Source of the DNA: Archangium violaceum
GTDB lineage: Bacteria; Myxococcota; Myxococcia; Myxococcales; Myxococcaceae
Reading direction: 5' to 3'
Assembly (NCBI RefSeq): GCF_016887565.1
Contig: NZ_CP069396.1
Span: 957,001 to 1,021,000, forward strand
Length of the DNA stretch: 64,000 nucleotides
Shown here: positions 1-8,507 of the stretch, piece by piece
Layout of the letters: every line of letters starts with the position of its first letter
Numbering within the stretch: the first letter of the stretch is position 1
Made by a program: the position numbers and the translations under genes
The notes under the pieces: model-generated
What the model was told of the DNA's origin: nothing
Database searches by the model: none
What the model saw: the letters and a program-made list of their open reading frames with translations, nothing else

Positions 1-756
1 GCGGGTGGCGCGCTCGCGGCCCTCCTGGGCGATGCGCGAGGCGAGCTGGGGGTCCGCCTCGACGTACTTCACCAGGGGCTCCATCTCGCCCTCGCCGGCC
101 TTGCGGAGCGCCTCGACGGCTTCCTGGGAGAGGGAGCCTCCGGCCTGGAGCGTCTCCATCTTCGAGGCGAGCTCGCGGCTCTGACGGGCGGCCCACTCGC
201 GGAATTGCACGTCGAAGACCACGTCCAGGACGGGGCGGTCCTCGGGCTGGAAGCGTCCGCCCTTGGGGGTGGAGGAGAGGAGGGCGCCCAGACACAGGGC
301 CTGCCGGTCCTCGGAGGAGAGGCCGGCGGTGGTGGCGCGCGCGAGCAGGGTGGAGCGCAGCTTCTCGAGGAAGGGGCGCGTGCCCAGCTCGCGGATGGTG
401 CCCACGCGCAGCGCGTTCTTGGCCTGGCCGGCGTCGCGCTCGATGGCGTCCTCCAGACGCTCGAACTCACGGGACACGTGCGTGTCGAAGGCCTGGGAGT
501 CGAAGCGCAGGCCCGGAGCGGGGCCCCAGCCGGCGAGCAGCGTGCCCAGGCGCTCCAGGGACTCCGAGACGCGCGACATGTCCGAGTCGCCGAGCATGCC
601 CATCGCGGCTTCCAGGTCCTTCGCGATCGGGTGCTGGGGGGCGGGGGGCGGGGCGGAGACCTCGCGGGCGCGGTCCTCGGCGGCGTGACAGGCCTTGTAC
701 TTCTTGCCACTGCCGCAGGGGCAGGGGTCGTTGCGTCCGGGCTTCTGGCTGCTCAC
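1..756 (-). CDS. SEC-C motif protein, partial (3' end outside window)
   Basis: The reading frame is open from a GTG at 756 to the left edge, so only the N-terminal 252 residues are present. Residues 9-24 hold a SEC-C zinc-binding motif (NDPCPCGSGKKYKACH; Cys12, Cys14, Cys23, His24), the same element found at the C-terminus of SecA and in YecA-type proteins, but here at the N-terminus. The remainder is a charged, mostly helical region that I do not recognise. The start was chosen because AGGAGAGG lies about 10 nt upstream and the zinc motif begins directly after it. A role as a SecB- or ribosome-interacting accessory protein is only inferred from the motif. Confidence 0.8.
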   Translation of the reverse strand, partial: MSSQKPGRNDPCPCGSGKKYKACHAAEDRAREVSAPPPAPQHPIAKDLEAAMGMLGDSDMSRVSESLERLGTLLAGWGPAPGLRFDSQAFDTHVSREFERLEDAIERDAGQAKNALRVGTIRELGTRPFLEKLRSTLLARATTAGLSSEDRQALCLGALLSSTPKGGRFQPEDRPVLDVVFDVQFREWAARQSRELASKMETLQAGGSLSQEAVEALRKAGEGEMEPLVKYVEADPQLASRIAQEGRERATR

Positions 757-786
757 GGCGATGCACCTCTCCTGGAGAAATGACGA

Positions 787-814
787 GGCCCGGCACCCCT
801 GGAGGGGCCGGGCC
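787..814 (-). terminator. Candidate terminator hairpin after fadL-like gene
   Basis: Inverted repeat GGCCCGG/CCGGGCC enclosing a CCCC/GGGG inner stem and a TGGA loop, with a two-base bulge. It lies about 40 nt beyond the stop of the fadL-like gene and is followed on the minus strand by a short T-containing stretch (TCGTCATTTC). The T-tract is weak, so intrinsic termination is only probable. Confidence 0.45.
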
Positions 815-852
815 CGGGTCACCCGATGTTGCTCCCTAGCAGGGAGGACGGG

Positions 853-2043
853 TCACTGCGAGTAACCGAGTGTCAGGCCCACCACGTGGGCCGAGCCGCT
901 GTAGGTACCGGGCAGGGGCTGGAAGGTGCTCTTCTGGTCCGTCAGGAGGACGAGCTGGTAGCCGGCGTCCACGCGGAAGGAGGAGAAGGAATAACCGGCG
1001 CCCACGGTGACGCGCATGCGGTCGGCGTCCGGCAGGTCGGGCGAGAGCGTCTCCTCGGGAGTGGGGGTCGGGTCGTAGACGTAGCCCGCGCGCACGGCCA
1101 GGGAGCTCGTGATGCCGTACTCGGCGCCCACGTGGACGTTCCACCGATCCTCCCAGTTCTTGGGGACGGGGGGACTGGCCTGCGGGGTGTCCTGGAGCTG
1201 GAAGTGGAGCTGCTCGACGGAGGACCACTGGACCCAGTTCACGTCGGCGGACACGAGCAGCTTCGGCAGGGGCACGATGGCCACGCCCAGTCCGAGCGAG
1301 GCCGGCATCGTCACGTCGAGGGTGAAGGACTGATCCGGGGGCGTGACCGGGGCGAACTCGGGGGGCGTGTTGAAGTCCGCGTCACCCTTGAAGCTCATGT
1401 CCACCTGGCTGCGGTAGTGGACGCCGAGGGTGAGGAACTGCGGCACCACGTCCGCCTGGACGCCCGCGTTGAAGCCGATGCCCCAGTCGTTGCCGGACAG
1501 GGTCGCCGTGCCCTCGGTGGTGATGAGGTTGAGCTGGCGGCTGATGTCGACGGTGCCGTACACCGCCTGGAAGCCGGCGCCGAGCCGCAGCCATGGCATG
1601 GGAGCGAAGGCCACCGTCGGGTTGATGTCGAAGGTGACGACCTTGGACTTCTTGGCGATGAAGCGTCCCACGAAGTCATCCGGCCAGTTGCTGTTGGCGC
1701 CGAAGGGGGTGAAGACGCCCACGCCGGCCGCCACCTTCTCGTCGAGCTTGTAGACGAAGTAGGCGTGGGGCGGAGGGGAGACCGTGTTCTGGGTCTGTTT
1801 CGAGCCCCCCTCGCGGGTGAAACCCAGGTCCAGGAGGATGAGCGAATCGCCGAGCTGCGCATCCAGTTTGGAGACCCCGAGGATGCCGGCGGGGTTGAAA
1901 TAGATGGACGAGGAGTCCTGCGAGCTCGCCACGCCCACGGAGCCCATGCCGGTGGCGCGGGCGCTCTGGGAGTCGATGGCGAGACCGGCCGCCTGGCTGG
2001 TGCCGGCGGCGAGCAGGGTCACGACCAGGAGTGTCTTCTTCAT
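853..2043 (-). CDS. OmpP1/FadL-family outer membrane transporter
   Basis: A 396-residue outer-membrane beta-barrel protein of the FadL/TodX family, which lets long-chain fatty acids and other hydrophobic compounds cross the outer membrane. A signal peptide (MKKTLLVVTLLAAGTSQA) precedes the family hallmark N-terminal segment with an ARATGMGSVGVA-type hatch and FNPAGI, and the protein ends in an aromatic/polar beta-strand (LGYSQ). It starts only 26 nt after the stop of the VolA-like lipase gene on the same strand, so the two are surely co-transcribed, the lipase first. This suggests that fatty acids released at the cell surface are taken up by this porin. The longer open frame upstream overlaps the lipase gene and is rejected in favour of the Met with the signal peptide. 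Confidence 0.88.
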   Translation of the reverse strand: MKKTLLVVTLLAAGTSQAAGLAIDSQSARATGMGSVGVASSQDSSSIYFNPAGILGVSKLDAQLGDSLILLDLGFTREGGSKQTQNTVSPPPHAYFVYKLDEKVAAGVGVFTPFGANSNWPDDFVGRFIAKKSKVVTFDINPTVAFAPMPWLRLGAGFQAVYGTVDISRQLNLITTEGTATLSGNDWGIGFNAGVQADVVPQFLTLGVHYRSQVDMSFKGDADFNTPPEFAPVTPPDQSFTLDVTMPASLGLGVAIVPLPKLLVSADVNWVQWSSVEQLHFQLQDTPQASPPVPKNWEDRWNVHVGAEYGITSSLAVRAGYVYDPTPTPEETLSPDLPDADRMRVTVGAGYSFSSFRVDAGYQLVLLTDQKSTFQPLPGTYSGSAHVVGLTLGYSQ

Positions 2044-2069
2044 ACGGGTCCTTATGTCGCGAAAGCGGA

Positions 2070-4973
2070 CTACGGTGTATCGCTGAGGAACTGCACCACG
2101 TCTGTCTGTGCTTGCTGCGTCACGGTGGGGTTGCCGCCGGTCAGGAAGACATGGCGGGCATCCCCGGGAAGCTCGGCTTCCGTGGGGTCGAATCTGGAGA
2201 CGCTCAGCTGCCGTGAGGAGCCCCCGCGCGCGTTGGCCGCGTCGATGAGGGCCTGGGTGGTGCTGTTGGGGATGACCTTGTCGCGGGTGATGTACTGCAC
2301 CAGGGCCCGGCGGTTGGCGGGCACGTCGGGCCCGTTGCTCACGTACCAGGAGGAATTGACGGGGTCGGCCGGGTCGAGGATCCACTGGCCGGTGCGCACG
2401 TAGGTGTCGAACGCCGGGCTGCCCTGCGGCATCTGTTGGCTGGCGAGCGTCGCGTAGAGCTTGTCGCGCAGTGTCACGAAGTTCTTGTCGGTGGCCTCGT
2501 CGAGCACCTGGGTGAGGCGTCCGCCCGCGGCGTTGAGCACCACGTGGTGCGCGTCCGGAGACACCGCGCCATAGAGGGTACCGAGCAGCCCGCCGAGGCT
2601 CTGTCCCAGGTAGTCGAGCTCTCCGCCGTTCAATCCGGGGGCGCCGAGGGCCGCCAGCTGTTGGTTGAAGCTGTTGTCGCCGGTGCCCTGGAGGACGCGG
2701 GCGACCTGGGCGAGGTCGATGACCTGGTGGCGGAAGTTGTCGCGCATGACGAAGAAGTTCTGCGGGTCCAGCATGTTCCAGCCGGAGATATCGACCTCCT
2801 TCAGCTCGCCCTTGGACGGGTCACCATGGGTGCGGAAGGTCCCGCCCTCGCACTTGTCGTTGTCCCCCGTCGGGTCCACGTCCATGCAGCGGCCCTGGCC
2901 CGCGTCGAAGCAGGTGAAGTCGGCGTCGGAGCGGCTGAAGGCGCAGTCCTGGCGCGGCTTGTTGGGCCGGGCGATGCAGCGGCCGAAGGTGGGGCTGGCC
3001 GGCTCGTTGTCGCAGCGCTGGTTGACGGGGTCGGCGCAGGCCCAATCATCGGTGGCGGCGGGGTTCTGGAGCACCTCGCGGAGCACGGCCGCGGAGCCCA
3101 GGCACATGCTGCGGTCCCCGTGCTTCACGGTGTCGATGGCGATGACGGCGCGCCCGGTGTTGGCCAGCAGGTTGGCGAGGCCCAGCACGTGCTGGTGGTT
3201 GCCCGTCAGCCCGTGCCCGAAGAGGGTCACCGGGTAGCCCTCGGGCGGAGCGGCCCTGGCGGGCAGGACGAGCAGGAAGGGGACGCGCTCGTAGCGCCGC
3301 CGCCCGGTCTCCATCATGCCGTTGGCGCCCGTGAGGGTGAAGGGCACCACGAGCCGCCCTTCGATGATCTGCTCGATGTGGCCGCGCGGAATCCCCCGCG
3401 TGTCCATGACGGGGAAGTAGCGGGAGTTGGCGTTGCGCAGGGCGGTGGGCGCAGCGGGGAGCAGCTCGGGACTGAGGGCGCCGATCTCCGAGGGCAGCGC
3501 GTGCAGCTTCCTCAACCCGCTCACCGTGCTCTGCGTGGTGAAGGTCCACGCCAGGGCGATGTCCTTGCGCGCCAGGCCGCTGGCCACCAGCCCCTCCATG
3601 AGGCGCGAGAGCTTCGCGCGCCCGGGCTCCAACTGTCGGGCCTGGGCGTCCGACACGCCGGACACCAGGCTCCTGCCGTCCGAGTCCACCAGGGGCGCGC
3701 TCAGGCGCAGCAGCGCGAAGGCGCCCGGAGGCACCACTCGCTTGCCCTGCTCGTTCGTCAGACTCGAGGTCAGCACCACCGCGTAGGTGCTGCGCTCCTC
3801 CAGGGGCAGGCGCGGGACGAACTGGAGCTGGGAGGGATTGTTGGCCGGGGTGCCGTCGGCCTTCTTGCTGCTCGCGCAGTCCAGGCACACCTGCACGTCG
3901 GGCTGTGGCATGGCGCCGGTGGCGGAGAGCTTCAGGAAGCGCGTGGCGGCGGCGAGCCGCGAGGCATCCAGTTTGCCCAGGTCGATGGCGCCACTCGCGT
4001 CGCTGTTCTCGGACACGACGGGCATGGTGGTGGAGAAGCCATCCAGCTTGTTCAGTTCCTCGATGAGCGCCTTCTGCTGAGGGGAGGAACCCGGGGGCAC
4101 CGGCAGGTTCACATGCGAGCCGTCCTCGGAGAGCAGCAGGTCATTGGGGAAGGGGATGACGTTGTGCTCCGGATCGAACGTCACCTCCGGCAGACTCATC
4201 ACGGTGAAGGTCCACAGGAGGGCCACGTCCTGGCGGGGGATGCCGCGGCTCTCCAGCAGCTCGAGCACCGGCGCGTACTGGACGCGCAGCGCCTCCAGGC
4301 GCAGCGCCTTGGCCGCCTGGTCCTTCATGCGGGCGACCACGTCCGTCTCGGTGGAGGGGATGATGTTGGTGACGGACCGGCAGGTGTCGGGCGTCCGCGG
4401 CACGCCCTCCTGACACTCGACGAGCGGGGTGGGGGCCCGCAGCAGCGCCCACGTGGGCGAGCCCACCAGCGGCTTGCCCTCGTTGCCCTTCAACCCCTCG
4501 GCGCCGCCGATGAGCGCCACCGCGTAGTGGCCGCCCTTGGGCCAGCCCGAGCGAGGCGGCGCGACGGTGAGCAGGCCCTTCTCGGCGTCATAGCCCAGCA
4601 CGGGCTCGACGATGGGCATGCCCGCCTCGGGCTTCAGGTCGATGAACAGCACACTGGTGGCCTTCACCGTGGCGGGGTCCAGGTCCCGGATGGGCGTGGA
4701 GGCCACCGCCGTCGTGGGGAAGCCATCGAGCGTGTTCAGGTAGTCGCGCGTGAACTCCTGCTGGGCCGCGGAGGCGTTCGGGTCCACCGGCGCATCCACC
4801 AGCCCCGTCTCCGGGTTGATGGCCAGGTCGTTGGGGGTCGGGACGATGGGCGGCACGGCGGCCGGATCGAACTCGGCGACCACGACGTCGGAGATGCCCG
4901 TGGCCGGCTGGGTCTCCTTCTCACACGCGACAGCGCCCAGGGCGAGCACACCGGCTACCCACAGCTTCCTCAT
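2070..4973 (-). CDS. VolA-like surface lipoprotein (phospho)lipase
   Basis: A 967-residue lipoprotein: the signal peptide ends in AVAC (Cys17). The N-terminal half has two repeats of a module containing P-[FT]-PNDL (VPTPNDLAI and IPFPNDLLL), typical of the bacterial virulence-factor lipase N-terminal family that includes Vibrio VolA. The C-terminal half is an alpha/beta hydrolase: oxyanion region LFGHGLTGNH, nucleophile elbow GQSLGG (Ser792 by my count), and likely triad partners Asp898 (ITRDKVIP) and His941 (DARHVF). A Cys-rich insert of about 70 residues (seven Cys) lies between oxyanion region and nucleophile. It is co-transcribed with the fadL-like gene, as volA and fadL are linked in Vibrio. 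Family knowledge supports lysophospholipase/lipase activity at the cell surface; the substrate here is inferred. The start at 4973 was preferred to an upstream Met because it begins the lipoprotein signal. Confidence 0.82.
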   Translation of the reverse strand: MRKLWVAGVLALGAVACEKETQPATGISDVVVAEFDPAAVPPIVPTPNDLAINPETGLVDAPVDPNASAAQQEFTRDYLNTLDGFPTTAVASTPIRDLDPATVKATSVLFIDLKPEAGMPIVEPVLGYDAEKGLLTVAPPRSGWPKGGHYAVALIGGAEGLKGNEGKPLVGSPTWALLRAPTPLVECQEGVPRTPDTCRSVTNIIPSTETDVVARMKDQAAKALRLEALRVQYAPVLELLESRGIPRQDVALLWTFTVMSLPEVTFDPEHNVIPFPNDLLLSEDGSHVNLPVPPGSSPQQKALIEELNKLDGFSTTMPVVSENSDASGAIDLGKLDASRLAAATRFLKLSATGAMPQPDVQVCLDCASSKKADGTPANNPSQLQFVPRLPLEERSTYAVVLTSSLTNEQGKRVVPPGAFALLRLSAPLVDSDGRSLVSGVSDAQARQLEPGRAKLSRLMEGLVASGLARKDIALAWTFTTQSTVSGLRKLHALPSEIGALSPELLPAAPTALRNANSRYFPVMDTRGIPRGHIEQIIEGRLVVPFTLTGANGMMETGRRRYERVPFLLVLPARAAPPEGYPVTLFGHGLTGNHQHVLGLANLLANTGRAVIAIDTVKHGDRSMCLGSAAVLREVLQNPAATDDWACADPVNQRCDNEPASPTFGRCIARPNKPRQDCAFSRSDADFTCFDAGQGRCMDVDPTGDNDKCEGGTFRTHGDPSKGELKEVDISGWNMLDPQNFFVMRDNFRHQVIDLAQVARVLQGTGDNSFNQQLAALGAPGLNGGELDYLGQSLGGLLGTLYGAVSPDAHHVVLNAAGGRLTQVLDEATDKNFVTLRDKLYATLASQQMPQGSPAFDTYVRTGQWILDPADPVNSSWYVSNGPDVPANRRALVQYITRDKVIPNSTTQALIDAANARGGSSRQLSVSRFDPTEAELPGDARHVFLTGGNPTVTQQAQTDVVQFLSDTP

Positions 4974-5211
4974 GGATGGGACCTCTTCGCTGGCGGAACG
5001 GCACGCGGGCGTAACACGGCCAGAAGGCAGACAGAACGTGACGCGTCGAGTCATCCGGCCGGAAGGTATGCCTTCTCACAATGGCGGGCATCCCCCGGCG
5101 CGCGGGCCGGAGGGAGTGCATTTCCGGACAGAGCCCGTCGTGGGAGCAACCCGTCGAGTTGGGTGGATTTGGACAGTGCCCGTGGGGTGCTCCGGGGTAT
5201 AGGTTGAATCC

Positions 5212-5823
5212 ATGAAACGACTGCTCAGTGCGATGATGGTGATGGCGGCCGCGGGCGTTGCCCAGGCCCAGACGCAGCAGACCCCGCCGGCCTCCCAGGC
5301 GCAGCCAGGAGCGCCTGCCGCGCAGGGGACGCCTGCTCCACAGGGTGCTCTGGAGGCGGGCGGGCTCACCTGGACGGCGCCCCCCGTCTGGGAGGCGCAG
5401 CACGCGCGGCCGATGCGCGTGGCCACCTACAAGATCGCTCCGGCCAAGGGCGACAGCGACGCGGCGGAGCTGGCCATCTTCTACTTCGGTGCCGGACAGG
5501 GCGGCGCGGTGGACGCCAACGTGGCGCGCTGGCTGGGCCAGTTCCAGAAGGCCGATGGCGCTCCGGTGACGGACAAGGACGCGCGCACCAAGAAGGAGAC
5601 CGTCAACGGCCTGCCCCTCACCACCGTGGACGTGAAGGGCACCTATACCGGTGGCGGACCCATGATGGGGCCCTCCACCCCCAAGCCCGGCTACCGTCTG
5701 ATGGGCGCCATCGTCGAGGGCCCCGAGGGCCCCGTCTTCTTCAAGCTCACCGGCCCCGAGCGCACCGTCGCCAGCGGTGAGAAGGGTTTCCGCAAGCTTT
5801 TGGAGTCGGTGAAGAAGAAGTAG
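5212..5823 (+). CDS. Secreted protein of unknown function
   Basis: 203 residues beginning with a clear Sec signal peptide (MKRLLSAMMVMAAAGVAQAQ, cleavage after AQA), then a Gln/Pro/Ala-rich linker of about 30 residues and a compact domain with alternating strands ending in FFKLTG and a basic tail. No known family recognised; probably periplasmic. It is divergent from the VolA-like gene. No Shine-Dalgarno is visible, but a TATAGG hexamer at 5198-5203 ends 8 nt before the ATG, compatible with a leaderless or near-leaderless transcript. A GC-rich hairpin follows at 5867-5895. Confidence 0.75.
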   Translation: MKRLLSAMMVMAAAGVAQAQTQQTPPASQAQPGAPAAQGTPAPQGALEAGGLTWTAPPVWEAQHARPMRVATYKIAPAKGDSDAAELAIFYFGAGQGGAVDANVARWLGQFQKADGAPVTDKDARTKKETVNGLPLTTVDVKGTYTGGGPMMGPSTPKPGYRLMGAIVEGPEGPVFFKLTGPERTVASGEKGFRKLLESVKKK

Positions 5824-5866
5824 GAAAAAGTTTTCCCACTCAGGCTCTGAATTCCTGAGAGGGATT

Positions 5867-5895
5867 GCGGCCCTCCGTCATGTCCGGAGGGCCGC
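5867..5895 (+). terminator. GC-rich terminator-like hairpin
   Basis: Perfect 11-bp inverted repeat GCGGCCCTCCG / CGGAGGGCCGC with a 7-nt loop, 44 nt after the stop of the secreted-protein gene. There is no T-tract after it, so it may act as a factor-assisted terminator or mRNA-stabilising hairpin. It is the main feature of the 318-bp stretch 5824-6141, which otherwise contains only two competing short hairpins just before the next gene. Confidence 0.5.
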
Positions 5896-6141
5896 GTCCG
5901 TCCGAGGACACCCTCGAGCGTCGAGCCGCTGACGGCGGCCCCGTTCGGGTGTCCTTGGATTCACACGGAACCACGTTCCCACTGCACGGCGCCCGGGGCG
6001 GACACACGTTGGGGGTGAGCCGGGGCGTGTGCATTCCGACCCTCCACTGCGCCACCCCAATGAGTGAACGCGTCACCGGGACTCCTCCTCCCTGCATAGG
6101 GGAGGTGCGCCATTACCTCCTTGCTTTGAATGGATAGAGCC

Positions 6142-8118
6142 ATGAGAAGGCCCGCGAAGACATGTCCATGGTTGCCCTCGAGCCTCCTGTCGATGCTGTT
6201 GTCGGCCACGCTCCTCGGTGCGTGTACGCAGCAACGACAGCCACCGCCCGCCGAGCAGGTGGACAGGCAGGCGCTCGCCAATGACTCGCGTGTCATGGCC
6301 CGGCTCTACGAGGAGTGGCAGCGGTCCCTCCACTCGCAATCGCTGAAGGGGGGCGCCAACGAGCAGATGCCCCTCGACCTCTCCGACGAGGTGCAGTACC
6401 GCTTCGTGAAGAACCGGCTGAAGGCCTCGGGGCTGAACGCCCTGAATGCCCCGCGGCTCTTCTCGCGCCTGGAGGAGCTCCACCGGTTGGTGCGTCTGCC
6501 CGAGCGGCCCTCGAGGGTCCCGGCGCGGGTGACGGCCCAGGCGGGCTCCGAGGCGGAGTGGTGCGGGCACATGATTCCGCTCGGTGGCGAGGCAGGGGAC
6601 GCGACGCAGGCCCGCTTCCAGGGCACCGCGCTCGCCTCCTGCTTCAACGGCTCGGACTACGGCTACGTGGACGCCAGCGCCTTCGCCACGGACAAGGCGC
6701 GGACGACCTTCGAGCTGCTCGCCACCGAGTACCATGAGGAGTACGCCGGCAAGGTGCTGGAGACGGCGCCCGTCTCCGTCGCGTTGCCGCGCGAGTCCGG
6801 CAAGGAGCTCCTCGTCGACTCGCTGGCCATGGCCTTCAACGAGGAGACGGGCCAGGAGCACCTCACCTATACGTCGGTGAGCGCCTCGCTCCATGGGAAC
6901 ACCCCGGTGGACGGCGACTTCATCCTCGAGCACCCGAGGGAGCTGCTCGAGGGCAACCCGTGGGACAAGTCCATCCGCCTCTGCCTGGAGCGCGGCGCCA
7001 TCAATGGCTCCCTGGATTGTGATTACGGGTCCATCTACATCCGGCCGGATGGCGTGTGGCAGCCATTCCCGGGCTCGGGGGCGGTGGGCATCGCCGCGGT
7101 GGACGTCGCGGCCACGCTGGCCTCCAGGCAGCCGGATGGCTCGACGACGTGGATTCCGGACAAGAGCGCCTTCTGGGAGCCCGCGGTGAAGCCTTTCGAT
7201 CCGGCGCGCTTCCAGGTCCCCACGCGTGGCCGGTTCGTGCCCCACGTGCTGCCGGAGTGCCAGGTGGAGAAGGTGACCAGCAAGGTGGTCGCCGTCCTGA
7301 CGGAGACCGGTGGGTGGTGCGAGGCGGGCTCGTCCATTGGCACCGTGGTGGGCAAGGGCGAGCTGCCCTGGAAGACGCCCACCGTGTCCGGGGAGTACCC
7401 CTTCGACGGCATCCTGGACTTTGGCAAGGGCAACTGCCTGGACAACGCGCAGGGGGTCCGGCTGGAGATGTGGGTCTACGCCGAGGGCCATTGCCCCGAC
7501 CCCTACGGTGGCGAGCCCGAGTTCTTCCGTTGCCCCTCGAAGAAGGAGGTGAAGCCGGTGGACTACACGCGGCTGTGCATGGCGGAGGGGACGCAGGTGT
7601 CGAAGCCGGACGGCACGCGGGTGGCGGTGGAGCAGGTGAAGGTGGGGGACAATCTGCTGACCGACGGCAGCGGGCTGGCGCTGACGGTGACGACGGTGCA
7701 CCGCGGAGGGGAGAGCAAGCCCCTGGTGAAGCTGCGCGACGCCGAGGGGCGCGAGGTGCGGGTGACGGAGACGCACCCGATGATGACGGTGGCGCGTGGG
7801 CTGGTGCAGGCCCGGGAGCTGAAGGTGGGCGAGGCCGTGCTGACGCGTACCGGGGCGAGCAGGCTGGTGGCCGTGGAGCGCGTCCCCTATGACGGGCTCG
7901 TCTACAACTTCGCGCTGGGCACTCCGGAGGAGCTGGCCCGCGCCGGCACCGGGGCGCACACGCTGTATGCCAATGGCTTCCTGGTGGGGGACAGCCAGTC
8001 GCAGCAGGCGTTGGAGAAGCAGAGGCGGGTGGACGCGCGCGCGTTGCTGGCGCGGCTGAATGGTGCCTGGCATCAGGACTACCAGCTGTCCCAGGCTCGC
8101 CAGCACGCCAGGAGATGA
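6142..8118 (+). CDS. Lipoprotein with C-terminal Hint (intein-like) domain, copy 1
   Basis: 658 residues with a lipoprotein signal (lipobox LLGAC, Cys28), a large N-terminal region of no recognised family (about 29-478), and a Hint module at about 479-617: catalytic-type Cys479 (CMAEGT), block-B TETH (Thr542, His545) and a terminal block NGFLVGD/S (Asp617/Ser618) where an intein would end HN/(S or C). The module has the size of a mini-intein without endonuclease. By family knowledge Cys plus TxxH drives an N-S acyl shift, so self-cleavage before Cys479 is plausible, whereas the missing His-Asn argues against splicing. 41 residues follow. The next gene is a paralogue. An ATG at 6130 is in frame, but GGATAG fits the ATG at 6142 better. 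Confidence 0.8.
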   Translation: MRRPAKTCPWLPSSLLSMLLSATLLGACTQQRQPPPAEQVDRQALANDSRVMARLYEEWQRSLHSQSLKGGANEQMPLDLSDEVQYRFVKNRLKASGLNALNAPRLFSRLEELHRLVRLPERPSRVPARVTAQAGSEAEWCGHMIPLGGEAGDATQARFQGTALASCFNGSDYGYVDASAFATDKARTTFELLATEYHEEYAGKVLETAPVSVALPRESGKELLVDSLAMAFNEETGQEHLTYTSVSASLHGNTPVDGDFILEHPRELLEGNPWDKSIRLCLERGAINGSLDCDYGSIYIRPDGVWQPFPGSGAVGIAAVDVAATLASRQPDGSTTWIPDKSAFWEPAVKPFDPARFQVPTRGRFVPHVLPECQVEKVTSKVVAVLTETGGWCEAGSSIGTVVGKGELPWKTPTVSGEYPFDGILDFGKGNCLDNAQGVRLEMWVYAEGHCPDPYGGEPEFFRCPSKKEVKPVDYTRLCMAEGTQVSKPDGTRVAVEQVKVGDNLLTDGSGLALTVTTVHRGGESKPLVKLRDAEGREVRVTETHPMMTVARGLVQARELKVGEAVLTRTGASRLVAVERVPYDGLVYNFALGTPEELARAGTGAHTLYANGFLVGDSQSQQALEKQRRVDARALLARLNGAWHQDYQLSQARQHARR

Positions 8119-8160
8119 GCACGCGGCCCTGGCCGCCCGCCCGGTTTCGCTGAGTCATCG

Positions 8161-8191
8161 AGGGGCCGCTCCGGACACCGGGGCGGCCCCT
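8161..8191 (+). terminator. Intrinsic terminator after Hint lipoprotein 1
   Basis: 14-bp stem (AGGGGCCGC, T-G wobble, CCGG) with a 3-nt ACA loop, followed by CTGCTTTTC. It begins 43 nt after the stop codon. The same ATCGAGGGGCCG-type hairpin follows the paralogue at 10546-10582, so it was duplicated with the gene. Confidence 0.75.
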
Positions 8192-8199
8192 CTGCTTTT

Positions 8200-8311
8200 C
8201 ACAGACACCCGGCGGGAGGCCAGGGGCATCCGCTCGTCTGGCCGGGTGTCCACCCCGTCTGGCGTATGGGATTGTCCTCTGCTCGCGGGGGTTGTTTGAA
8301 GGGTGTCTGTG
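8200..8311. repeat. 11-bp inverted repeat spanning 112 bp in a 389-bp gene-free gap
   Basis: CACAGACACCC at 8200-8210 is perfectly inverted at 8301-8311 (GGGTGTCTGTG). An internal CCGGGTGTC at 8242-8250 can pair with the same left arm (GACACCCGG), so two alternative hairpins are possible. The gap 8119-8507 between the two Hint lipoproteins holds this element, the terminator at 8161-8191 and presumably the promoter of copy 2; no ORF in it looks coding. Confidence 0.4.
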
Positions 8312-8507
8312 TTTGGACAGGAGGGGAAAAGCTTTTCACACCCTGTCTTCACATCCAGCGGGGCATCCCCACGTTGATGGGCGAACCGGACAGGTGAGTG
8401 GTTGGCCCTTCATCCCACCAGCACCCCTCACGCACCTGCCCCCGCGTTCCTCTTCCCGGCGTTTCGGGGGGAGTGGCGTGTCGTTCTCGTCCCCTGAGGT
8501 GAACCCC

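Noticed and set aside
205-783. Long open frame on the plus strand opposite the SEC-C gene
   Set aside because: High-GC shadow: composition is repetitive and the opposite strand carries the zinc motif, ribosome-binding site and a proper start.
2436-5207. 923-residue open frame antisense to the VolA-like gene
   Set aside because: Composition dominated by Gly, His, Arg and Val, no domain; typical of the antisense frame of a high-GC gene.
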